Origin: CAYVTZ01 sp964454685
GTDB taxonomy: Bacteria > Bacillota > Clostridia > Christensenellales > Christensenellaceae
Length of the DNA: 64,000 bases
Direction of reading: 5' to 3'
Assembly: GCA_964454685.1 (NCBI GenBank)
Contig: CAYVTZ010000001.1
Location: 62,001 to 126,000 of the forward strand
Every line of letters begins with the position of its first letter. Within the stretch, counting starts at the first letter, position 1. Positions 17,063 to 25,661 of the stretch are shown piece by piece. Under the pieces are notes generated by a model, which was not told where the DNA came from, did not search any database, and saw only the letters and a list, made by a program, of their open reading frames with translations. The position numbers were made by a program, and so were the translations under genes.

Positions 17063-17668
17063 TTATTTGCCCCACTTCGGATTGGGCACGCACTCCGGCT
17101 TTCCATTTTTTTCCACCACCAGATTACGATATCCTTTGGTTTCGATGGTGCCATAATCGTGCCCCGCGTCGCCGCGGAAGACAAAGAAGGTGCGCAGCGG
17201 CGTAGTCCCCGTGTTGATGGTGCGATGTGCGTAACGCTTGGGAACATATACCACTTCGCCCGGCTTGAGCGGCTGTGCAGACCAATCTCCTTCCGGATTC
17301 TCCAGCAACATGAAGCCCTCGCCTTCCAGCGTATAGTAAACCTCTGCCGTTTCCAAAATGGTGTGGAAGTGACCTTTGGTCATGTAATATTCATCTCCCA
17401 CTTTGCCGGGATATGTGATGGAAATGCCGAACGCCAAGTCTCCGGCGTCCTCCGGCGCGCCCATTTCGTGAAACTCATAAACCAGAGCGTCTTCTTTTGC
17501 TACCGCCGCATCAAACGCCGCATCGTCAGCAAACATACCCTTCATTTGGCTCAAATACCGCTTGGTTGTCTCTTTCTTTTTGGACATCCCCGAAGCGAGA
17601 TCAAAGTCGATCGTATAGCCCTGCGCCCAGTTGTACGCCGGATTTCCCTGTTTGTTTCCTGTACTCAT
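17063..17668 (-). CDS. Cupin-type glucose-6-phosphate isomerase
   Basis: Resembles the archaeal-type, metal-dependent phosphoglucose isomerase (GPI cupin family), which is unrelated to classical Pgi and interconverts aldose and ketose 6-phosphates. In the 201-residue chain the cupin metal site reads GHFH near residue 98, Glu in TAEVYY about 8 residues later, and His in RYAHRTIN near residue 147. The start at 17668 follows AGGAGGAAACAAA. In this operon it sits between the shikimate-dehydrogenase-like gene and the hydroxyacid dehydrogenase, so it may handle a pathway-specific sugar phosphate rather than bulk glucose 6-phosphate. Confidence 0.87.
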   Translation of the reverse strand: MSTGNKQGNPAYNWAQGYTIDFDLASGMSKKKETTKRYLSQMKGMFADDAAFDAAVAKEDALVYEFHEMGAPEDAGDLAFGISITYPGKVGDEYYMTKGHFHTILETAEVYYTLEGEGFMLLENPEGDWSAQPLKPGEVVYVPKRYAHRTINTGTTPLRTFFVFRGDAGHDYGTIETKGYRNLVVEKNGKPECVPNPKWGK

Positions 17669-17800
17669 TTTGTTTCCTCCTGTCAAAAAATCACCTTTGT
17701 TTTATCTGCTCTCATGTTTTCCCAAACGCGCAATCCACTGCTCACCGGCATCACCGCTTCGCAACGCTGCATTATCTTTGCAGCGCCAACAACGATGGAA

Positions 17801-17824
17801 GCCGTTTCCCAAAAGAGAAACGGC
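17801..17824 (-). other. Intercistronic hairpin
   Basis: Perfect 8-bp stem GCCGTTTC/GAAACGGC with an 8-base loop, between the shikimate-dehydrogenase-like and cupin isomerase genes. There is no U-run on the minus strand, so it is more likely a processing or stability element than a terminator. Confidence 0.5.
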
Positions 17825-17851
17825 GTTTACGCATTTGCCGACGCTACCGGT

Positions 17852-18805
17852 TTAGCGGAACTTTGCCGCAATCTTGTCCATTTCGCCAATGCGTTCGTTC
17901 ATATCCTTGATGTCAAACACTTCCGCAATCACCTGTGTCCAGCCGTGGATGAAGTAGATCCAGCCATCCTCCACCGTCAGATTGCTTTGCGCCTTCTGCT
18001 CCAATGCCTGATGCATGAAGCGCAAATCGCCGCGGTAATTAATTTCCCAGACCAATGCGTTTTTGGGGAATTTCGCTGCATCGGTCAGCGGGCTGCCCGG
18101 ACGATCCTTGCCCAGTCCCGTCGCGTTGATGATGAGCGAGCCTTCGTTCATTTTATGCAGCACATCATCGTTCTGCCCCGGCTCCGGTGTCAGGTAATAT
18201 TCGCAAACCGTCTGCCCCTTGGTGTTGAGCAGTGTTTCGTTAATGTGCTTCAATTCATCCAGACGTGGTTTGCTGCGGTTTGCCACCACAATTTTGCTCG
18301 GGTAGTTGCCTGCAAAATCATCCCGCAGAAAGTAAGAACACATGGAAATCGCGCTGCCGCCCGCTCCCATAATGAATACTCCGGCATCGGGATGCTCTGC
18401 CCAATAGTTCTTCGGCACAAAGTTTTCCAGCGCCAACCCGCACGTGATAGGGTCTTTCGCGTGTCCGCACAGCTTTTCTCCGCGCTTGGAAATCGAGGAA
18501 AGCTCCCCAAACATCTGTGCATACGGATCAAGGTATTCAAACAGATGCTTCGCCGCCTTATACAAATCCAGCTTGTGCGTCGTCACCAGCGCCCCCAGCG
18601 AAAGCGGATCGTTTTTGATGAACTCCACGCATTCGATATACTCCTTGTCCTCGGCATGGATGGGAAGGTCAATGCCCTTCATTACCGCGTCCTTGAGCCC
18701 CAGTGCCTGCGCCCATTCCGGAAATACTTTCATGATGGAGGAGCTTCCCGTCGTCACCCCGATGAAATACATGGTCGGTTGCGTTGCCGCTTCGTACTTT
18801 GCCAT
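17852..18805 (-). CDS. Shikimate dehydrogenase-like oxidoreductase
   Basis: 317-residue protein with the AroE/quinate dehydrogenase layout. The N-terminal half has the substrate region FIGVTTGSSS and ALVTTHKLDLYK, where the catalytic Lys of AroE sits in a similar V-T-x-x-x-K stretch. The C-terminal half has the Rossmann motif FIMGAGGSAISM near residue 145 and INATGLGKDRPGSP near residue 240, as in AroE. It is longer than AroE (about 275) and diverges strongly, and no aromatic-pathway gene is near. It is more likely a catabolic polyol or cyclitol dehydrogenase than a biosynthetic enzyme. ATG 18805 follows AGGAGAATTGACA. Neighbours are a zinc dehydrogenase upstream and the cupin isomerase downstream. 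Confidence 0.8.
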   Translation of the reverse strand: MAKYEAATQPTMYFIGVTTGSSSIMKVFPEWAQALGLKDAVMKGIDLPIHAEDKEYIECVEFIKNDPLSLGALVTTHKLDLYKAAKHLFEYLDPYAQMFGELSSISKRGEKLCGHAKDPITCGLALENFVPKNYWAEHPDAGVFIMGAGGSAISMCSYFLRDDFAGNYPSKIVVANRSKPRLDELKHINETLLNTKGQTVCEYYLTPEPGQNDDVLHKMNEGSLIINATGLGKDRPGSPLTDAAKFPKNALVWEINYRGDLRFMHQALEQKAQSNLTVEDGWIYFIHGWTQVIAEVFDIKDMNERIGEMDKIAAKFR

Positions 18806-18929
18806 TGTCAATTCTCCTTTTAAATTTTTGATCCGAACGCCCAAGGCGATTCGTAAAATAGTTCTGATTCATCTCCCGCCCGCCGGACTACGATTGCAAA
18901 GCAGAATATCGGCGGAATGGGAAAGTCCT

Positions 18930-19973
18930 TTAATCGAACACCACCACGTTCTTAACGCCCTTTGCCGCCTTCGCATTTTCAAAGGCCTGCATCACATCCG
19001 CAATGGCAAAACGCCCCGTCACCATGTTGTCCACCGGCAGCAACCCCGCAGATACAAACTCCAGCGTCTTGCGGAACTGCGCAGTTGATGAGCGCGTTGA
19101 TCCCGTTAAAATCAGTTCTTTATAGTGTACGAGGTTGGTGTCGATGGCAACCGGCTGTTTATCCGCCGGAATGCCGCCAAAAAAGTTCACGCGGCCGCCA
19201 TAGTTCATCAACGGCAGCATCGCGCTTTGCACCTGCGGCACCGGATTCGCCGTAATCGCCACATCCAGCCCGCGCCCATGCGTCTGTTCCATCACATAAT
19301 CTTTGAGCGCATCGCCGTGGTAGGTCAGAACCCCCGGCACAATTTTCTGCGCATCAATCAATCTCTGTTCGGAAATGTCGTGCATCATCACCTTCGCTGC
19401 TCCTGCCATTTTCAGCAGCATCGCATGGAATAGCCCGATCGGGCCCGCACCCACCACCAGTGCAAATTCGCCCGGCTGTACGTTGCACTTCAAAAAGCCA
19501 TTGTACGCACAGGAAAGAGGCTCGTTAAGCGCAGCCGCAGCCGGCGTCACACCCTCCGGCAACAGCATCAAGTTCCCCTGACGGATCGCCTTCTCCGGTA
19601 CCACCATATATTCTGCAAACGCGCCGTCCATATTGATGCCAAACGCCTGATAAGTGTCGCACAAATGCGGCGCGCCGCTCACACAGCGGTCGCAAATGCC
19701 GCAGCCGATGTTCGGCGCAATGGCAACCTGCATCCCCTCTTGGTAAAATTCAACGCACTTGCCCACCTTGGCAATGGTGCCCGCCGCTTCGTGCCCCAAC
19801 ACCAGCGGGTGCGTCTCGTCCACATTCTTATATCCGTTCTGCCACATGCGAATGTCTGTGCCGCATACTGCCGCCGCATCCAGCTTGAGTAAAATCTCCT
19901 GATCGTTGATTTCCGGCACAGGCACTTCCGTCAGCCTGATGTCATTTTTTCCATATAGTTTGAGTGCTAACAT
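18930..19973 (-). CDS. Zinc-dependent medium-chain dehydrogenase (sorbitol/threonine dehydrogenase type)
   Basis: 347-residue NAD(P)-dependent alcohol dehydrogenase. Catalytic-zinc residues appear in CGTDIRMW near residue 37 and GHEAAGTI near 59. The structural-zinc cluster is CGICDRCVSGAPHLC near 88, and the Rossmann motif VVGAGPIGLFHAMLL is near 166. Start 19973 is one base after the stop of the upstream Gfo/Idh gene, with AAGGGGAAATAGT providing the binding site, so the two are translated together. The paired Gfo/Idh dehydrogenase suggests two consecutive oxidations of one polyol or sugar. The FFGGIPADKQPV loop near residue 265 resembles the sorbitol-dehydrogenase branch. Substrate unknown. 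Confidence 0.9.
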   Translation of the reverse strand: MLALKLYGKNDIRLTEVPVPEINDQEILLKLDAAAVCGTDIRMWQNGYKNVDETHPLVLGHEAAGTIAKVGKCVEFYQEGMQVAIAPNIGCGICDRCVSGAPHLCDTYQAFGINMDGAFAEYMVVPEKAIRQGNLMLLPEGVTPAAAALNEPLSCAYNGFLKCNVQPGEFALVVGAGPIGLFHAMLLKMAGAAKVMMHDISEQRLIDAQKIVPGVLTYHGDALKDYVMEQTHGRGLDVAITANPVPQVQSAMLPLMNYGGRVNFFGGIPADKQPVAIDTNLVHYKELILTGSTRSSTAQFRKTLEFVSAGLLPVDNMVTGRFAIADVMQAFENAKAAKGVKNVVVFD

Positions 19974-19974
19974 A

Positions 19975-20994
19975 CTATTTCCCCTTTTCCGCATCAACCT
20001 GCGCAATCACCATCGCGTTCGCTTCTTCCACCACCTTGACTGCCATTAATCCGTCGCGGCCCGTCACGCAGGGTGTCTTGCCGTTGCGCACACAGTCAAT
20101 GAAGTGCACATCCTCCGTTAAATAAGCGTCTTTGAACAGGTTCATCCAGCTTTTTACAAAAGCGCGCTGCATGCCGCCCTCCGCCGTCACCGTCTGTACG
20201 CCGTTACCCTCTTGACGCATCACACGGATCACGCCTTTGGTTCCCAGCACTTCCACCTGCGCATCATAGCCGTATTTCACATATGCCGCGCCATCAATGG
20301 CATACTGCACACCGTTTTCAAATTTGCCGGACAGTACCACGTTATCATAATAATACGGAAAATCCGCGGAAACCTCTTTGCTGCGATAGTTTCCTGCGCT
20401 CACGTGCATCGTGTCAAAATCGCTGCCGACCAACCAACGGACGCAGTCGATATCATGGCTGTTCAGTTCCGCCAGAATGCCGTTGGACTTTTTAATGTCG
20501 TACATCCATTCGCGCGGCTGGCTGGGGCCGCGTGTGCAGGAACGCACATACACCACATCACCGATCTCACCCGCGTCAATCTGCCGCTTGGCTTCCATAA
20601 AGCTTTCGTCATGCCGACGCATGAATCCGATTTGCAACGCAACCCCCGCTTCATCACAGGCGTCGATCATCTCTTGGCACTCTGCCACATCCATCGCCAT
20701 CGGTTTCTCACAAAAAATGTGTTTCCCTGCGCGCGCGCAGTCCACCACAATCCCCTTATGCAAATTGGTAGGCGAAACGACCACCACCGCATGTACATCG
20801 GGGTCAGACAACACCGCCTTATAATCGGTGTAATATTTCGTAATGCCCAATTCCTGCGCTGCGCTTTTCGCCACTTCCTCCACAGCATCCACCACGGCCT
20901 CCATGTGCGCACCCGCAACCTTGTTCTTAAAATTGTTCGCATGGATCATGCCCGCACGTCCCGCGCCAATCAAACAAACGCCAACTTCTTTCAT
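19975..20994 (-). CDS. Gfo/Idh/MocA-family dehydrogenase (inositol dehydrogenase-like)
   Basis: First gene of a seven-gene operon; 339 residues. It has the NAD motif GAGRAGMIHANN at residues 10-21, the family signature FCEKPMAMD near residue 95, and LNSHDIDCVRWLVG near residue 177, with His and Asp at the positions used for catalysis in inositol dehydrogenase. It is close in pattern to myo-inositol 2-dehydrogenases, but no other inositol gene (iolB, C, D or E) is present, so the substrate stays open. The start follows AAGGAGTAATGA. A clear promoter (21070-21098) and DeoR-like motifs lie upstream. Confidence 0.9.
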   Translation of the reverse strand: MKEVGVCLIGAGRAGMIHANNFKNKVAGAHMEAVVDAVEEVAKSAAQELGITKYYTDYKAVLSDPDVHAVVVVSPTNLHKGIVVDCARAGKHIFCEKPMAMDVAECQEMIDACDEAGVALQIGFMRRHDESFMEAKRQIDAGEIGDVVYVRSCTRGPSQPREWMYDIKKSNGILAELNSHDIDCVRWLVGSDFDTMHVSAGNYRSKEVSADFPYYYDNVVLSGKFENGVQYAIDGAAYVKYGYDAQVEVLGTKGVIRVMRQEGNGVQTVTAEGGMQRAFVKSWMNLFKDAYLTEDVHFIDCVRNGKTPCVTGRDGLMAVKVVEEANAMVIAQVDAEKGK

Positions 20995-21054
20995 TCATTA
21001 CTCCTTATCCGCCGCAATCCTCTCACGCTCATGATGTTTTGTTTGATTGCAGCA

Positions 21055-21098
21055 TTTTCGTTTGTCATCATTATACAATCGTTTATTGTTGATTTCAA
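21055..21098 (-). promoter_or_regulatory. Promoter and candidate DeoR operators of the 20994 operon
   Basis: Minus-strand TTGAAA (21093-21098), 17-base spacer and TATAAT (21070-21075). The spacer contains AATCGTTTATTGTTGATT (21077-21094), 14/18 identical to the 7133-7150 site, and TTTTCGTTTG (21055-21064) lies just after the -10. Overlap with the promoter fits repression by the adjacent DeoR regulator. The rest of the 340-bp gap (20995-21334) shows no gene. Confidence 0.7.
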
Positions 21099-21334
21099 GT
21101 GTTTTTTGTTGCTTTTCGTCTGCCTACGCAAATCTTTTCCTTAAATTTCACGACTGCATTCGTTCCATCGGTGCAGCGCCAATCCTTAGCGCTTCTTTTG
21201 AAAAAACATACTAATCGCGCCCTTCCAAGCACTCAAACAGCACCTGTTCTGTGCGCCTAACGGTGCATCCTTCGATCGGAATCCGTACAGAAAACGCTCC
21301 ACCCTTTTGACAAGAGCCCAAATCCCTTCGCGCG

Positions 21335-22138
21335 CTATTTACCCGCCTTGCACAGTTCCACCAGCACGCCTACTCCGCGCACCTTCTCCAAAAAGTCCGC
21401 ATCCGCAGCATCGTCCGTGATCAGCACATCCATCTGCTCCGTGTCTGCAAATCGCACGAAAGAAACACGATCCAGTTTGGTGCTGTCCGCCAGCAAAATC
21501 ACTTCGTCTCCCATCCGCGCAATACGTTCCTTTACATTCGCCGTATCAATATCCGGCGTGGTGATGCCACGCTTGACGCTTACGCCGTTCGCAGCCATAA
21601 AGACGCGATCCACACTCAAATCCGCAATCGCCTCAATGGCCTTCTGTCCAATGGTGCAGTGAAAATTACGCCGGATTTCTCCCCCTGCAAAAATGATTTT
21701 CACAGCAGAGTTCTGTTCCAGAAATGCGGCAATCTGCAAATCGTTGGTCACCACATTCAAGTTCTGAAACTCGGTCAGTAGCTTGGCAAATTCAAACGTC
21801 GTTGTTCCCGTGTCGATCGCAATGGTGTCCCCTTCATTCACATACGCCACGGCAATCTGCGCAATGGCGCGCTTTGCCGCAATGTTTTCCACCTCTTTTT
21901 GGTATGCGTTATGCTCGAAATTGATGCGCTTGTTGGAAATCGCGCCGCCATGCGTGCGCTTCAACAATCCACTCTCCTCCAAATCACGCAAATCGTTGCG
22001 AATGGTCGCCGGGGAGACAGAAAAAGTCTCGCACAGTTCCGCAACCGTCGTCTTATCGCTCGCATTTACAATTTGCAGAATGCGATCGCGGCGCTCCTCC
22101 GCAAAAAAGCTTTCCTCTTGTTTCTTACTCAATGCCAT
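21335..22138 (-). CDS. DeoR/GlpR-family transcriptional repressor
   Basis: 267-residue sugar-phosphate-sensing regulator. The N-terminal helix-turn-helix reads TVAELCETFSVSPATIRNDL near residue 29, then KRTHGG. The C-terminal sensor shows AIDTGTTTFEFAKLL, FAGGEIRRN, VFMAANGVS and LLADSTKLDR, all standard family patterns. ATG 22138 is chosen (GGGGTAT site); the gene overlaps the end of the upstream kinase gene by 14 bases, implying coupled translation. It likely controls the kinase operon it belongs to and the seven-gene operon that starts 340 bp downstream, through TTTCGTT-type motifs at 21055-21098 and 23848-23860. Confidence 0.9.
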   Translation of the reverse strand: MALSKKQEESFFAEERRDRILQIVNASDKTTVAELCETFSVSPATIRNDLRDLEESGLLKRTHGGAISNKRINFEHNAYQKEVENIAAKRAIAQIAVAYVNEGDTIAIDTGTTTFEFAKLLTEFQNLNVVTNDLQIAAFLEQNSAVKIIFAGGEIRRNFHCTIGQKAIEAIADLSVDRVFMAANGVSVKRGITTPDIDTANVKERIARMGDEVILLADSTKLDRVSFVRFADTEQMDVLITDDAADADFLEKVRGVGVLVELCKAGK

Positions 22139-23645
22139 ATACCCCACTTTTGTATACACTTTCCAGCGCACGGATTACGTTGCGATATTCCATCGCAAAC
22201 GGACGGTATATCGCGTGTTTGTTTTCATCCGGCGCAAACCGGCGGTTCTCCTGCATTGCCTGCGCAAGCGGCTTGGTGCAATCTTCAAAAATGCCCACCG
22301 CAGTTCCCGCCACCGCGGCATCTCCCACCAGCGCCGTTTCACCCATGGCAAAGGTGGAAACGGGAATCCCCAAAATATCCGCCTTAATCTGGCTGAACAG
22401 CGCGCTCTTTGCACCGCCGCCCAAACTGTACAACCGCTCAAAGGAAACATCAGGAAACAGCTTTTTCAATACGTCATAATAGTATGCGTATTCATATCCG
22501 ATTCCTTCCAGCACCGCGCGATACAAATGCCCCCGCGTATGCTTCCAATCCAAGCCCACAAAGCTTCCCTTCACATAAGGATTCTGCGGCAATACGCGCC
22601 CGGCAAAGTGCGGTACAAAAATCACGCCCTCACTGCCCGCGTCAACGCGCTGCGCCTCGGCTTGCAATTCATCATAGCTTGCCGCCGGATTTCCCGTAAA
22701 ATTGTCACGGAACCAGCGCACACACATGCCGCCGCCGTTGATGTACGCCAGCGGAAACCATGTTCCGTCAATGGGCGAGCGCATCATGGTCATGGTTTCA
22801 AATTCCGTGTCCGGCTGATATGCGTCCACCACGCAACACAGCACGGAAGCAGTACCCGCAATGTCCTGCACCATACCACGCTGTACCATGCCGCTGCCAA
22901 AGACCGAGGAAGCCGTGTCCCCCATCCCGGCAACCACAGGCGTTCCCTCCGCCATGCCGCTCTGCTGCGCAAACTGCTTGCACACCTTGCCCACGATCTC
23001 AAAGGGCGACGCAATGCGCGCCATCTTGTCTTTCGCAATGTCGAAGGTCGCCAGCAGCTCATCCGACCATTGTTTGTTTAGGTTGTCGCCAAAACCGGAA
23101 TATTGCAGACAGGTATAGTCAAAATACGCCTCGTCGCCGGAAAGCCCGCACATCTGCATTGTCACAAAACCGTGCGGTAGCACAAACTTATAAATTTTGT
23201 CGTATGCCTCGCGCTGTTCTTCTTTCCACCAAAGGATCTTGGGGCCGTGCGTGTAGGTGATGGGTCCGCCCGTAATTTCCGTCACACGCTTCCCCGCCCG
23301 TTCACGCATCTGCTTCATTTGCTTATTGCAACGGGTATCCAGCCACGAATCGTAATAGGTAGCGGCGTTACCCTGCTTGTCTACGCCCATGATGCCCGCC
23401 ATCTGCCCATCCACACACGCCGCAGCAATCTGCTTGGCATCAATGCCCGCCTTCTCGATCGCTTGACGAATCGTGCGCGCGACCGAACCAATGATGTCGT
23501 CCGCCTCCTGCCACACCACACCCGGTTTGGGGCTGATGAGGTTGGATGCCTCAAATCCATCCGCAACCAAGTTCATCTGCGCATCAAATAAAATCACCTT
23601 CGTACCCTGCGTGCCAATATCTACACCCAAAAGATATGCTGCCAT
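22125..23645 (-). CDS. Xylulokinase-like FGGY carbohydrate kinase
   Basis: 506-residue FGGY-family kinase. It shows GVDIGTQGTKVILFD near residue 7, the substrate-loop VDGQMAGIMGVD near residue 81, DTASSVFGSG near residue 253 and the ATP motif SLGGGAKSALFSQIKADI near residue 405, all in the usual order for xylulokinases. ATG 23645 follows TAGGAGGAAAACA. It is transcribed with the DeoR gene that overlaps its end and is divergent from a second, unrelated FGGY kinase at 24119. Substrate could be D-xylulose or another ketopentose, or a tetritol/polyol; the sequence alone does not settle it. Confidence 0.88.
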   Translation of the reverse strand: MAAYLLGVDIGTQGTKVILFDAQMNLVADGFEASNLISPKPGVVWQEADDIIGSVARTIRQAIEKAGIDAKQIAAACVDGQMAGIMGVDKQGNAATYYDSWLDTRCNKQMKQMRERAGKRVTEITGGPITYTHGPKILWWKEEQREAYDKIYKFVLPHGFVTMQMCGLSGDEAYFDYTCLQYSGFGDNLNKQWSDELLATFDIAKDKMARIASPFEIVGKVCKQFAQQSGMAEGTPVVAGMGDTASSVFGSGMVQRGMVQDIAGTASVLCCVVDAYQPDTEFETMTMMRSPIDGTWFPLAYINGGGMCVRWFRDNFTGNPAASYDELQAEAQRVDAGSEGVIFVPHFAGRVLPQNPYVKGSFVGLDWKHTRGHLYRAVLEGIGYEYAYYYDVLKKLFPDVSFERLYSLGGGAKSALFSQIKADILGIPVSTFAMGETALVGDAAVAGTAVGIFEDCTKPLAQAMQENRRFAPDENKHAIYRPFAMEYRNVIRALESVYKSGVYGIE

Positions 23646-23816
23646 TGTTTTCCTCCTATCAGCGAATCGCGTCATTTCTATCTCATTTTACTTTGGAATC
23701 TGCGTTTGCCGTTTGAACGGCCGTCTGCTCCAACAGGCGGTCACAAAACCCTTATCCCCCATCAGAAGAATGTTACGGTTTTGTCTTTTCCCCGTTGTCA
23801 GTTTCTTTTGTTTGTT

Positions 23817-23860
23817 ATTATATTATATCTTTCCGCAAATTTCAACACGCATTTCGTTCC
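23817..23860 (-). promoter_or_regulatory. Promoter and TTTCGTT-type operator of the xylulokinase-DeoR operon
   Basis: Minus-strand TTGAAA (23840-23845), 17-base spacer, TATAAT (23817-23822). CGCATTTCGTTCC (23848-23860) lies directly upstream of the -35, and ATCGTTTTG follows at 23871-23879. The first motif matches the 13712-13724 site at 12 of 13 positions. Confidence 0.7.
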
Positions 23861-23993
23861 TTTTTTCATTATCGTTTTGTTATTTTTTCCTGACAAAACG
23901 CGTCCGCTATCTATGCAGCGTTCTTTTATTTCCTTTAACAAAGCCATTTTTACCGATTTCGCATTGCCAATCGCTCTTTTTCTCATTTTTTGT

Positions 23994-24022
23994 TTGATTC
24001 GCAAGTGCAAATCTATTATAAT
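23994..24022 (+). promoter_or_regulatory. Promoter of the FGGY kinase-galM operon
   Basis: TTGATT (23994-23999), 17-base spacer, TATAAT (24017-24022), giving a leader of about 90 bases. The 23646-24118 intergenic region carries this promoter and the divergent one; no further gene is seen in it. Confidence 0.75.
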
Positions 24023-24118
24023 GATCTTATACGTTTGGTACGATCCAAAAAAACATCTGCGCCACAAGACAGCGCACTTACAGATTTTCTATTATTTCAT
24101 TCACATAAGGGGAACACT

Positions 24119-25645
24119 ATGAAACAACATTTGATTGCATATGATTTTGGAACAGGCGGCATCAAAGCGTCACTGTACCGCGCGGACGGACAGGCGCTCT
24201 GCTTCACATTTGAAGCGTATCCCACGCATTACCCGCACGTCGGCTGGCACGAGCAAAAACCCGCAGACTGGTGGAATGCCATCTGCATCAGCACACAAAA
24301 GCTGCTCGCGCAGTCTCCCGTCAGTGCCGACGATATTCAGGCATTGGCAATCTCGGGGCATAGCCTCGGCGTGGTTCCGCTGGACGAAACGGATCAACTG
24401 TTGCGCGAATCCGTTCCCATTTGGTCGGATATGCGCGCGCACGACGAGGCAGAAGCATTTCTCTCCGGTTATGGACGCGATCGCTGGTACCTCAAAACAG
24501 GCAACGGCTTCACAGAATCCATGTATTCTGCCTTCAAGTTGATGTGGTATCAAAACCACGAGCCGGAAATGTTCTCGCGCATCGCTTGTGTGCTGGGCAC
24601 CAAGGACTATATCAATTTCCTGCTCACCGGAGCAAAAGCAACCGATCATTCGTATGCTTCCGGCAGCGGATTTTACGATCTAAAAGCGCGCGCGTTCGAT
24701 CACGACCTCATGGCGCAAATGAAATTACCCGCTGAAATTTTCCCGCCTATCTTGGAATCCACCGACATCGTCGGCACATTAACAGAACAGGCTTCTCGCG
24801 CCATCGGGCTTCCGGCAGGCATCGAAGTCGCCTGCGGCGGTGTGGACAATTCCTGCATGGCGCTGGGTGCACGGGGTATCGCGGAAGGGCGGGTGTATAC
24901 CTCGCTCGGCTCCTCCTCTTGGATTGCCGTCACCAGCAGCGAACCCGTGCTGGACGCGCAAATGTCTCCCTTTGTGTTCGCTCACATCATTCCGGGGATG
25001 TACGCCTCCGCCACCTCCATCTTTGCGGCCGGCTCCTCTTTTCAGTGGGTGCGCAACGAATTGTGTAAGGATATCCTGCAAAACGAATCCAAGCCCTACG
25101 ATAAAATGAACGAGCTTGCGGCGGCTTCCCCCGTCGGCGCGCATAAATTGTTGTTCAACCCCAGCCTTGCGGGCGGCGCGGGCGCTGACAAAACCCCCAA
25201 CGTGCGCGGCGCGTTCGTGGGGCTGGATCTCAAACACACACAAGGCGACCTGATTCGTGCCTCTATGGAGGGCATCGCGTTTGCGTTGCGAATTGCGCTG
25301 GATAATCTCAAGAAAATGACTGCGTTGACAAACGAAATGCTATTTGTGGGCGGCGGCACCAATAGTCCGCTGTGGATGCAGATTTTTGCCGATATCTACG
25401 GTATGGACATTCTGCGCACCAACATCGGTCAGGATGCCGGTTCGCTTGGCGCAGCGGCAATCGCGGCAGTGGGGTGCGGCATGTGGCAGGACTTCTCGCG
25501 CATCGACGATATTCACGAGCTTGCCAGCAAAAACGCACCCGATCCGCAAAACAAGGCAAAATACGATCTCCTGTTGCCCGTATATCGCAAGGCAACGGAT
25601 GCACTCTCGGACATTGGCGATCTGATGTTCGATCTTCCTCTGTAA
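24119..25645 (+). CDS. FGGY-family carbohydrate kinase
   Basis: 508-residue sugar kinase with YDFGTGGIKASLYRADG near residue 7, SGHSLGVVPLD near residue 80, GGVDNSCMALGA near residue 239, SLGSSSWIAVTS near residue 262 and the C-terminal ATP motif LFVGGGTNSPLWMQIFADI near residue 405. This is the normal FGGY domain order. GHSLG and GGVDNSC are not the standard xylulokinase texts, so it may act on a different ketose or polyol from the kinase at 22125. ATG 24119 follows AAGGGGAACACT; earlier in-frame starts lie within the promoter leader. It is 16 bp upstream of galM and transcribed with it. Confidence 0.88.
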   Translation: MKQHLIAYDFGTGGIKASLYRADGQALCFTFEAYPTHYPHVGWHEQKPADWWNAICISTQKLLAQSPVSADDIQALAISGHSLGVVPLDETDQLLRESVPIWSDMRAHDEAEAFLSGYGRDRWYLKTGNGFTESMYSAFKLMWYQNHEPEMFSRIACVLGTKDYINFLLTGAKATDHSYASGSGFYDLKARAFDHDLMAQMKLPAEIFPPILESTDIVGTLTEQASRAIGLPAGIEVACGGVDNSCMALGARGIAEGRVYTSLGSSSWIAVTSSEPVLDAQMSPFVFAHIIPGMYASATSIFAAGSSFQWVRNELCKDILQNESKPYDKMNELAAASPVGAHKLLFNPSLAGGAGADKTPNVRGAFVGLDLKHTQGDLIRASMEGIAFALRIALDNLKKMTALTNEMLFVGGGTNSPLWMQIFADIYGMDILRTNIGQDAGSLGAAAIAAVGCGMWQDFSRIDDIHELASKNAPDPQNKAKYDLLLPVYRKATDALSDIGDLMFDLPL

Positions 25646-25661
25646 CATAAGGAGTACACAC

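Noticed and set aside
17159..18823. 554-codon plus-strand ORF across two minus-strand genes
   Set aside because: Antisense to the well-recognised cupin isomerase and shikimate-dehydrogenase-like genes; no ribosome site and no domain.
21783..23081. 432-codon plus-strand ORF opposite the DeoR and kinase genes
   Set aside because: Antisense shadow; the minus-strand proteins have clear family motifs over the same span.
23646..24118. Possible riboswitch or regulatory RNA in the divergent kinase region
   Set aside because: Only promoters and short operator-like motifs were found; no conserved riboswitch core could be recognised.
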